From the NCBI GenBank assembly GCA_026122915.1, contig JAGIXO010000063.1:1-9555 (forward strand): DNA of 9,555 bases. Direction: 5' to 3'. Under the pieces are notes generated by a model. That model was not told the origin of the DNA. It saw only the letters and a program-made list of their open reading frames with translations, and did not search any database. Made by a program: the position numbers and the translations under genes. Positions 1-6,096 of the stretch are shown one piece after another. The stretch is from Candidatus Electronema nielsenii. GTDB lineage: Bacteria; Desulfobacterota; Desulfobulbia; Desulfobulbales; Desulfobulbaceae. Positions within the stretch are counted from its first letter, which is position 1, and the number at the start of each line of letters is the position of its first letter.

Positions 1-10
1 TAATACTGCT

Positions 11-1609
11 TCATTGCTTTGTTGTTTGTACAGCCTTGATGGTCAGAGAGCGGAGGAGATAGGTTCCAGTCGTTGTACCGGGATCAATACGGATCAGCCC
101 TTTGACATGAGGATGAGGAAGACGGAAGAGCAGCCGGTTTGCACCTTTGCGCACGTTTTGCTCGACTCTATGCTGCGGCCTGATTGTTCCCTGATCGTCA
201 GCTGTAGTGAAATAGAGGGCAAAGTCTGTATCCTGCGGAGCATCTACATTGACCTCCACGAGATAGCGTTCGCCGTCTGCGGGTGGAGTGAACGGCACGA
301 CAAAATAGGGATCGCTGCTGGTAGCTTGCAGCAACAGGCCGTCAGTGCTTGGTTGCAGGCGTAGATCATGCCGAAGCGACACGCTGTTGATATTCAGTGA
401 GTTATCAATCCGCAGCCGCACCTTGTCTGAGGCCGCATACTGTGCTTCCAACACCGCAGCTGTCAGCTGTGGATCAGGCGTGATCCGTTGCATGTTCCGC
501 GCTACCCATACGTCAAAGACAATATCAGGTTTCACATGTGCAATAAGTTGCTTCAGGTGCTCGAACGGAACGTTTGGGGAGTAAATAACTCTTTTGAAGC
601 GTTCATTGAAGTACGGTCGAAGAGCATTGCCAAAGGAATCATGAATGACTAATGCTGTCAACTTCTGCTGAGGGCAGCCGTTGGTAGAAGGTGCTTTAGC
701 AGCGGCCTTCCTGTCTGGTAGCAATGCTAATTCCTGCGCCGATAGAGGTTGATCAGTACCAGCGCAGGGCTGTTTTATGTGAACAACAGGCACTGTTTCT
801 CCTACTTCTTTCTCTAAGTGCATGAGTCGAGCTAAGTCACCAGAGAAAGGTACGTTGTCTATAGAGAATTCATCCTTCGAGATTGCTCTCATCTGCGCTT
901 CAGGGAACCATTGTTTGCAATATGCTATTATTTGGTTGAACGCCAGCATGGCTCCTTCATTTGTCCAATGAGTATCCGTTTTAAAGTAAAGCTGCCTCTC
1001 TTCTTTGTTTTCCTTGAAGAGGGCATAAAGATTAACAGTATCATTAAACTTGGCTTCTTTGTTTGCCGCAGCAATGAATTTTTCATAGAAAGAAAGCCCT
1101 CTGCCGCGTTGTATCCGGCTCGGCAGATACGCATCATACACAGTTATTTTATTTGGTACAGGAATAAACAAATAGCGCACTCCGATGCGGGATAGCCAGT
1201 CTCGGCGGTCAGCAAAAATCGATAGGTAATCTTCCATAGAGATTGCATCCGCCTGCCTCTGCCCGTAATAATCATCAATGACTGATTCTCCAGTATAAAA
1301 GAACCAGCCTTCTTTTCCTTTAAGAACTACTGGAGAAGGAGACAGATGGAGTACGTTTAAAGAGATTGCATTAGAAACCCTGATTAAGCTGTCACGCAAA
1401 CCGAAATGATCCTGATAAAAGGTGTCAAACTGCTTCGGAAAGGCAAGCATTCCTTGAAGATGAGCCTTCACTTCTGGGAAGGTTGCTAACTTCCTTTTTT
1501 CCGCTGTGGATATCTCTTTGCGGGGACTGACGAGGAAAAGCCCCAAGGGCACGATGAGTACGAGCAGGAAGACGGTGGAAAGAACTGCCGAGTATATCCG
1601 ATTCCCCAT
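11..1609 (-). CDS. AlgJ/AlgX-like SGNH-type O-acetyltransferase
   Basis: A 532-residue protein of the alginate O-acetyltransferase AlgX/AlgJ family, which acetylates exopolysaccharide in the periplasm. An N-terminal hydrophobic segment (about residues 7-27) acts as signal anchor or signal peptide. The family block 'DHFGLRDSLIRVSN' starts at residue 67, and 'GKEGWFFYTGE' begins near 98. The expected SGNH catalytic residues are visible: Asp212 and His214 in 'TDTHWTNEGA', and Ser325 in 'HDSFGNA'. Residues from about 395 to the end are rich in short alternating beta-type strands and look like an extra beta-sandwich, perhaps glycan-binding (inference). The start ATG is 4 nt after the MBOAT stop with no good Shine-Dalgarno, so translational coupling is likely. 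MBOAT plus AlgJ/X-like pairs are a standard acetylation module; no alginate synthesis gene is in view, so the substrate is open. Family confident, polymer unknown. Confidence 0.88.
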   Translation of the reverse strand: MGNRIYSAVLSTVFLLVLIVPLGLFLVSPRKEISTAEKRKLATFPEVKAHLQGMLAFPKQFDTFYQDHFGLRDSLIRVSNAISLNVLHLSPSPVVLKGKEGWFFYTGESVIDDYYGQRQADAISMEDYLSIFADRRDWLSRIGVRYLFIPVPNKITVYDAYLPSRIQRGRGLSFYEKFIAAANKEAKFNDTVNLYALFKENKEERQLYFKTDTHWTNEGAMLAFNQIIAYCKQWFPEAQMRAISKDEFSIDNVPFSGDLARLMHLEKEVGETVPVVHIKQPCAGTDQPLSAQELALLPDRKAAAKAPSTNGCPQQKLTALVIHDSFGNALRPYFNERFKRVIYSPNVPFEHLKQLIAHVKPDIVFDVWVARNMQRITPDPQLTAAVLEAQYAASDKVRLRIDNSLNINSVSLRHDLRLQPSTDGLLLQATSSDPYFVVPFTPPADGERYLVEVNVDAPQDTDFALYFTTADDQGTIRPQHRVEQNVRKGANRLLFRLPHPHVKGLIRIDPGTTTGTYLLRSLTIKAVQTTKQ

Positions 1610-1613
1610 AGTT

Positions 1614-3035
1614 TCAGAACCGGAAGTAAATAAACGGGTTGTAGGAATTCACTGCCAGCGAGGCAGCGGAGTAGAGCAGGACGGCAGTGATCAGCAGCAG
1701 CTTTATAGTCTGCGCGGGCAGAGCCAGTATCGCGGTGGTTGGCTGCCAGTTTTTTCGCAACCAAGGATAAAGAGGTGCACTTAATATAATTCCAGCAGCA
1801 AGGGAACAGCACAGTCTGCTGTCAAGCCTCATGCTGATCTGCGGCAACATTGCGTCAGCCTTGGCAAATCCGTACATAGCTGCAAAATAGCTTCCCACAT
1901 CAGCCAGCCGCTCAAGCCGAAAGAGTACCCAGCCATTGCCGATCACGAAGAGTGTGTAAATATGCTGCCAGAGCGGATGCTTCTGATCCAGCATCTTGCC
2001 GAAACGTCCGCGTTCTACGACAAGAAAGACTCCGTACAGCAGTCCCCAAAGGATAAAGTTCCAACTTGCGCCGTGCCAGAGGCCGCAGAGTAGGAAGACG
2101 ATGAGCAGATTGAAACCAGTGCGTAACGCTCCGTGCCGGTTGCCACCGAGCGGAATGTAGAGATAATCGCGCAACCAAGTAGAGAGGGACATATGCCATC
2201 GCCGCCAGAACTCTCGCACCGAGCGGCTGATGTAGGGATAGTTGAAATTCTCTAAGAGATGAAAGCCGAACATTCGACCTAAGCCGATGGCCATATCGGA
2301 ATAGCCTGAGAAATCAAAATAGATTTGCAAGCTATAGCAAAGGACACCCAGCCAAGCCGTGCCAATTGAAAGTGTGTCTGCGGGTAGAGTGAAAATTTGA
2401 TCCGCCAATTGACCCACGGAATTGGCAATCAGCACCTTTTTTCCTAAGCCGAAGATGAAACGCTCTGCGCCTGCGGCAAAGTCAGTGAGAGTAATTGTTC
2501 GTTGTTTAATCTGCTCGGCAATATCGTTGTAGCGGACAATAGGGCCAGCAATGAGCCGAGGGAAGAGAGAGAAATACAGTCCGATGTACAGAGGATTCTT
2601 CTGGGCTGGATATTTCTGTCGGTAGATATCAATCAGATACGACAGGGCTTCAAAGGTGAAAAAAGAAATGCCGATAGGCAGATGCACTTTCTCCAATACA
2701 AGATGCTCGATACCGAACTGAGTAAGAAGCGCATTGAAATTGGCAATGATAAAATTGGCATACTTAAAGAATCCCAGCAGCCCAAGATTGACAGCCACTG
2801 CCACTGCCAAAACTAACTTCTCTGTTTTCCCTCGCCGACTGATCAGCAGACCGAAGAAATAATTGATAATCGCCGAGGCGATGAGGACGAACACGAAAAG
2901 CTGCTCGCCCCAGAAATAGAAAAGAATACTGCCTGCCAGCAGGAGAACATTCCGTCCCCTTGCTCCAGCACAGAGATGCGCTGCCAAGATGATCGGCAGG
3001 AAAAAGAAAAGAAAAGTTATGGAGCTGAAAAGCAT
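1614..3035 (-). CDS. MBOAT family O-acyltransferase (AlgI-like)
   Basis: A 473-residue polytopic inner-membrane protein of the membrane-bound O-acyltransferase family, close in layout to AlgI/DltB-type proteins that pass acetyl groups from the cytoplasm to a periplasmic acceptor. Long hydrophobic stretches run through the chain from residue 1. Diagnostic blocks are 'FFTFEALSYLIDIYR' (about 125-139), 'RLIAGPIVRY' (160-169), 'YFDFSGYSDMAIGLGRMFG' (239-257), 'FWRRWHMSLSTWLRDYLY' with His281, and 'LCGLWHGASWNFILWG' with the presumed catalytic His321. Length matches the family (about 450-520). The ATG at 3035 is preceded by GGAAG at a 9-nt spacing. It is followed after 4 nt by the AlgJ/AlgX-like gene, its expected partner. 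A sigma-70-like promoter lies just upstream, so the pair may be transcribed apart from modA and the DUF4105 gene. No truncation or missing motif seen. Confidence 0.92.
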   Translation of the reverse strand: MLFSSITFLFFFLPIILAAHLCAGARGRNVLLLAGSILFYFWGEQLFVFVLIASAIINYFFGLLISRRGKTEKLVLAVAVAVNLGLLGFFKYANFIIANFNALLTQFGIEHLVLEKVHLPIGISFFTFEALSYLIDIYRQKYPAQKNPLYIGLYFSLFPRLIAGPIVRYNDIAEQIKQRTITLTDFAAGAERFIFGLGKKVLIANSVGQLADQIFTLPADTLSIGTAWLGVLCYSLQIYFDFSGYSDMAIGLGRMFGFHLLENFNYPYISRSVREFWRRWHMSLSTWLRDYLYIPLGGNRHGALRTGFNLLIVFLLCGLWHGASWNFILWGLLYGVFLVVERGRFGKMLDQKHPLWQHIYTLFVIGNGWVLFRLERLADVGSYFAAMYGFAKADAMLPQISMRLDSRLCCSLAAGIILSAPLYPWLRKNWQPTTAILALPAQTIKLLLITAVLLYSAASLAVNSYNPFIYFRF

Positions 3036-3077
3036 CGGCAGTTTCTTCCGGTTAAACAGGCAGCTAAAATTTTCGGC

Positions 3078-3106
3078 ATTGTAGCGGAGAACCTATCAGA
3101 ATGCAA
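3078..3106 (-). promoter_or_regulatory. Candidate sigma-70 promoter for the MBOAT/AlgJ-like pair
   Basis: On the minus strand, a -35-like TTGCAT (3101-3106) is followed after exactly 17 nt by a -10-like TACAAT (3078-3083). The -10 matches the consensus at 5 of 6 positions and the -35 only at the first three. Transcription would begin near 3071, giving a leader of about 36 nt before the ATG at 3035. The element fills the 85-nt gap between the DUF4105 stop and the MBOAT start, where a promoter would be expected if the acetylation pair is its own unit. Match by eye only. Confidence 0.4.
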
Positions 3107-3121
3107 CTGTGGTATTGCATT
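3100..3121 (-). repeat. 7-bp inverted repeat at the DUF4105 3' end, over the -35 box
   Basis: AATGCAA (3100-3106) and TTGCATT (3115-3121) are perfect complements separated by 8 nt. One arm coincides with the candidate -35 box, and the other abuts the DUF4105 stop codon. It could be an operator dyad or a weak 3'-end hairpin. No U-run follows on the minus strand, so it is not a canonical intrinsic terminator. Confidence 0.35.
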
Positions 3122-4974
3122 TACCAGAACCACTTCAGTTCGGCAGAGATTTTCGTATTCTCTGTCTGCTCAATACCAATGAACAAGGAGGTCTGAGCGG
3201 CGAATCCCCACTGGAGTTCCGCGCTGACAAAGGGCTGCGCGTCGCCCTGATAGTCGGTAGTCTCTATCCCGGCCAGTAAGCGGCCTTTGAAATTGCCATT
3301 CCCAGCGAGCAGACCAAGATGCGGGCGCAGGCGGAGATACGGCTCTACGCTGTGCGCGGCTGCGTCAGTCATGGCGTAGGCAGTGAGCTGCGGGTGGAGT
3401 TGCCAAGCTCGTCCTGCACCAAAGGCAAAGAAGGCATCGTAGTCGTCGTCATCCTGGGCAAGGCCCGTGCGCAGTTGCCACGACCAAGGATTCTCCCCGT
3501 CTGCTGTGATGAAGTCCGTCTTGATTGTACGGATTCTAATCAGGTCAAGCTGATCAAGAAAGAAGGTATCACCGATGCTGACGGCTGCGTCGAACACGGC
3601 TAACTCGTCGCCTTCCAAGCCGTTGCGCCCTAATGCCTCTTGTACGAAGGCTGCCCCATGCAGGCGGAGAGAGCTGCCTCGCTGCTCCTCATGACCAAAG
3701 CCAATGCTCGTCAGCATCGGGCGGTTGCCTTGGGCAGGCGAGTCCAGCGCAGGCACTTCCTTCAGAGGCTCGGTGCTGGGTGGCAGGAGAAAGCGGGCCG
3801 GCAGGAACCGGTTCTTCGCTGCCTTGGTGGCTGCGCTGGGCGTGGGCTGCTCGGCAGTTAAGCGGTAGTTGCTATACGCAAGCAGGGTGTCTAAGACCTC
3901 TGCTTGCCGGTCTTGCTTCAGGTGCGCAAGCTGATTAGGCAGGGCAGTCGGCCCTTGCTGAATCACTGCCTGCGCTGCTGCCTGTTCTTCCGGCTTGAGC
4001 AGGCTGAATTGATGATACAACTTGCGCTGGGCGGAGGGAATGAAGCGCACCGCCTTAATTAAGCCGGGCTGCCCTGCTGCCTTCCTTGCCTGGTCAATGT
4101 CTTCGAGACGATGAAAGGTCTCGGTTGGCACATACCAGAAGCGGGCGTTCGTCAGCAGTGGTTCGTCGATAACCAGCTCCAACAGCTCAGAGAGCCGGAA
4201 GGCGCAGTTCTTGTCGAGGAAGTAATAGGTGAACTTCTTTCCCAGCACCTCCCAGAGATGCAGCAGCAAAAGGGTGCGCTGCGCCTCCGAGAGCAGTAGC
4301 TCGTAGTCCCAGATATCGCGGAACTCAGTGCGGGAGTAAACTAAGTCCTGCGTATAGAAATAGCGATCAGAGAAACCCGCTTCATAGCCACCGCCTATGC
4401 CGCGTAGAATATATCGCCAAACCGGTTCATCCTGTGGCACCAAAGCACCGTAGCTGACCGTTAGATCGAACATCCCAGCTTGATCATCCTGTGCGCCAGT
4501 GTTCAGTTTGAGTAAGGAATGGCCAAACACAGAGGCTGGATTACCGAGATAACCACTGACGAGAAAGATGCTGATTGACTGTACTTTGTTCGGCAGCGAC
4601 CAGCGGGCAAAGGTTGTACACTGCGGCGGATCAAGGCGGTAATTCGGTAGGTTGATCTGCTGGGAAAGCCAGAAATAGCGGGCCGGAAAGCGGCAGCGGG
4701 CGTGGCTGTCCCCGTCCTGTGGCCAAGGCGCGTTGTAGGCAGCGAGATCAGCGCGTAGCTCGGCTTGCGGATCATGCTGACCGTCAGGGGAGAGAAAGAA
4801 ATCCTCGGTGAGTATCTCGCTCTGCCTGCTGTCGCGATCAAAATGGAGCAGATTCAGCCACGTAGGATGCTGGGCAAGCTGTTCAAGCTGGGCAGAAGAC
4901 AGGGCAAAAGCGGCAGACGTAGGCAGCAGCAGGAAGCTGAACAGCAGAGCAGCGAGAAAATATCGGCGAAGCAT
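3121..4974 (-). CDS. Exported DUF4105 (Lnb N-terminal domain) protein with probable outer-membrane barrel
   Basis: A 617-residue protein from the ATG at 4974. That start is chosen because it opens directly on a signal peptide ('MLRRYFLAALLFSF', probable cleavage after 'AFA' at residue 24); the frame stays open to 5082, but that would run into modA and mask the signal. The middle carries the DUF4105 domain (Pfam PF13387, renamed after the periplasmic domain of the Enterococcus lipoprotein transacylase Lnb): 'VFGHSLLKLNTG' with His152 and 'DKNCAFRLSELLEL' with Cys257, the likely catalytic pair. The last roughly 170 residues alternate polar and hydrophobic strands and end in Trp-Phe-Trp, the aromatic C-terminus typical of outer-membrane beta-barrels (inference). 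There is no clear Shine-Dalgarno. It lies 40 nt after modA with no terminator between, so they may be co-transcribed. Function in Gram-negatives is not established; lipoprotein or lipid acyl transfer is a guess from the Lnb link. Confidence 0.8.
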   Translation of the reverse strand: MLRRYFLAALLFSFLLLPTSAAFALSSAQLEQLAQHPTWLNLLHFDRDSRQSEILTEDFFLSPDGQHDPQAELRADLAAYNAPWPQDGDSHARCRFPARYFWLSQQINLPNYRLDPPQCTTFARWSLPNKVQSISIFLVSGYLGNPASVFGHSLLKLNTGAQDDQAGMFDLTVSYGALVPQDEPVWRYILRGIGGGYEAGFSDRYFYTQDLVYSRTEFRDIWDYELLLSEAQRTLLLLHLWEVLGKKFTYYFLDKNCAFRLSELLELVIDEPLLTNARFWYVPTETFHRLEDIDQARKAAGQPGLIKAVRFIPSAQRKLYHQFSLLKPEEQAAAQAVIQQGPTALPNQLAHLKQDRQAEVLDTLLAYSNYRLTAEQPTPSAATKAAKNRFLPARFLLPPSTEPLKEVPALDSPAQGNRPMLTSIGFGHEEQRGSSLRLHGAAFVQEALGRNGLEGDELAVFDAAVSIGDTFFLDQLDLIRIRTIKTDFITADGENPWSWQLRTGLAQDDDDYDAFFAFGAGRAWQLHPQLTAYAMTDAAAHSVEPYLRLRPHLGLLAGNGNFKGRLLAGIETTDYQGDAQPFVSAELQWGFAAQTSLFIGIEQTENTKISAELKWFW

Positions 4975-5014
4975 GGTGCGCGGTATGCTGGGTTCTGTAG
5001 TTGAAATCCTGTCG

Positions 5015-5773
5015 TTATCGTTCCACCTCAAATCCGTACTTCTCCAGCACAGCCTTTGCCTCTGCACTGGCAAGGTACTCAAAGAAGGCTTTTGCCGCCT
5101 CGTTTTTTGCTCCAGATGCAGTCAACAGCATGGGAGAGGTAATTTTGTCATGCAACGTATCTGCAACGGTGAATAGAATTTTTGCATTCTTCGCCAGCTG
5201 CGCGTCTGTCTTATAGACAAAGGCTCCGTCCACTTCCCCCTGTTCTGCATACATCAGAGCTTGGCGGACATCATCGGTCAAGGCTAACTTCTTCCCTTGC
5301 TCCAGCGCGGCGTAAGTGCCCGCCCGCTCTAAAGCCTGTTTCGCATATTGCCCAGCTGGAACGTTGTTTGGATTACCGATAGCAATGCGGTCAAGGGTAG
5401 AGAGCTTGTTCAGATCAAGATCAGTTTCAGCTGCTTTCGGACTACCGATAAACACTAAGCTGTTGAATGCAAATATCCGACTTGCTTCCTGCCCAGCTAA
5501 TTGCTTTTCAAGCAGATACTTCACCCATTCCGTGCTGGCAGAAATAAAGATGTCTGCGGGTGCGCCTTGCTCAATTTGCTTGGCTAATCCGCCTGATGCG
5601 CCGAAGTTCGGTAGCACCTTCGTTTCCGGCTGCTTGACCGCATAGGCTGTGATGATCTCCTTGCAGGCATCGGTCATGCTGGCCGCAACCGACAGATGAA
5701 CAGTCTCCGCCTGAAGCGCGGCAGCGGAACAGAGATGCAGCAGCAAGGTGGTGAAAAATACGTTCCAGCTCAT
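5015..5773 (-). CDS. modA: Molybdate ABC transporter periplasmic binding protein ModA
   Basis: A 252-residue periplasmic binding protein that captures molybdate or tungstate for the ModBC permease. Residues 1-22 form a Sec signal peptide with probable cleavage at 'LQA|ETV', leaving a mature chain of about 230 residues, normal for ModA. The family blocks are all present: 'LSVAASMTDA' (27-36), 'NFGASGGLAKQIEQGAPADI' (56-75), 'GNPNNVPAGQYAKQAL' (133-148) and 'DDVRQALMYAEQGEVDGAF' (167-185). The positions matching the oxyanion contacts of E. coli ModA appear conserved (Ser32, Ser60, Ala140, Val169, Tyr187, assigned by eye). A strong AAAAGGAG lies 6 nt before the ATG. What is odd is the setting: no modB or modC follows, and the next genes downstream act at the cell envelope. 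The permease may lie elsewhere, or this may be a stand-alone copy. It could also bind a related oxyanion. Confidence 0.93.
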   Translation of the reverse strand: MSWNVFFTTLLLHLCSAAALQAETVHLSVAASMTDACKEIITAYAVKQPETKVLPNFGASGGLAKQIEQGAPADIFISASTEWVKYLLEKQLAGQEASRIFAFNSLVFIGSPKAAETDLDLNKLSTLDRIAIGNPNNVPAGQYAKQALERAGTYAALEQGKKLALTDDVRQALMYAEQGEVDGAFVYKTDAQLAKNAKILFTVADTLHDKITSPMLLTASGAKNEAAKAFFEYLASAEAKAVLEKYGFEVER

Positions 5774-5779
5774 GAATAA

Positions 5780-5787
5780 CTCCTTTT
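5780..5787 (-). promoter_or_regulatory. Ribosome binding site of modA
   Basis: On the minus strand AAAAGGAG lies 6 nt upstream of the ATG at 5773. It is a strong Shine-Dalgarno and fixes the modA start. Confidence 0.8.
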
Positions 5788-5814
5788 GTCTATGGTAGTT
5801 TTTAGGGAGAACGC

Positions 5815-5843
5815 GGTATATAGCTGAAGCAGCATAAAGTGAA
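5815..5843 (-). promoter_or_regulatory. Weak candidate promoter for modA
   Basis: On the minus strand TTCACT (5838-5843) and TATACC (5815-5820) are 17 nt apart, each matching its sigma-70 hexamer at 4 of 6 positions. The site sits at the outer end of the palindromic element beside it, so the element may supply the promoter for modA. Weak match. Confidence 0.22.
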
Positions 5844-5957
5844 CTTGAATGTCATTCCGAGCAAAGCGAGAAATCTCCTCTTCGTCCTTGGCGTGAGATT
5901 TCTCGCTCCGCTCGAAATGACAGATACGACGGTTCAAAGTATGTTGCTCTGGCTATA
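5819..5957. repeat. 139-bp nested inverted repeat, MITE/REP-like palindromic element
   Basis: The inner arms 5851-5877 (starting GTCATTCCGAGC) and 5895-5921 (ending GAAATGAC) are 27 nt each and complementary at 24 positions around a 17-nt loop. Outer arms 5819-5844 (starting TATAGC) and 5932-5957 (ending GGCTATA) are complementary at 19 of 26 positions, so the palindrome extends to both ends of the element. All three inner mismatches become G-U pairs in minus-strand RNA. A core of this type (GTCATTCCGAGC...) is, from memory, a common dispersed palindrome in several bacterial phyla. There is no coding capacity and no obvious target duplication. No U-run follows either arm, so it is not a classical terminator. 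Confidence 0.75.
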
Positions 5958-5978
5958 CTCTCTATCAGAGACAGCATA

Positions 5979-6088
5979 GTGTCTCTTGCGGAGTCACTAC
6001 GGTGTCTCGGTTGGAGACACTATGGTCACTCCACTGGAGACACTATGGTGTCTCGGTTGGAGTCACTATGGTGTCTCCGCTTTGACAC
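5979..6088. repeat. Tandem array of 23-bp palindromic units (four plus a degenerate fifth)
   Basis: Units begin at 5979, 6002, 6025 and 6048, each exactly 23 bp, with a degenerate copy at 6071-6088. The plan of a unit is GTGTCTC, 5 nt, GAGACAC, then TATG. Unit 2 is a perfect 7-bp hairpin, and units 2 and 4 differ at one base. In the others one arm changes to GAGTCAC (units 1 and 4) or GTCACTC (unit 3). A worn fragment (GAGACAGCATA) precedes unit 1 at about 5968. The period is not a multiple of three, so this is not a peptide repeat, and the intervals are far too short for CRISPR. The array stops 8 nt before the methyltransferase stop codon. Possible roles are a regulator-binding array, a 3'-end RNA structure or a variable-number tandem repeat. 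Confidence 0.85.
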
Positions 6089-6096
6089 GGCGTACC

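Noticed and set aside
4975..5082. 36-residue N-terminal extension of the DUF4105 protein
   Set aside because: It would overlap modA by 68 nt and place an arginine-rich stretch before a clean signal peptide; the ATG at 4974 fits better.
5774..5850. Molybdenum-cofactor riboswitch in the modA leader
   Set aside because: Only about 77 nt of leader outside the hairpin core, and I could not recognise any riboswitch core in it.
5851..5921. Intrinsic transcription terminator
   Set aside because: The hairpin is strong but no U-run follows on either strand.
6002..6070. MmeI-type recognition sequence (TCCRAC) inside units 2 and 4 of the tandem array
   Set aside because: TCCAAC does occur on the minus strand, but this enzyme's specificity is unknown and one such match in about 110 bp is plausible by chance; the second is just a copied unit.
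5979..6088. CRISPR array
   Set aside because: Units are 23 bp in direct succession with no unique spacers, and no cas gene is near.
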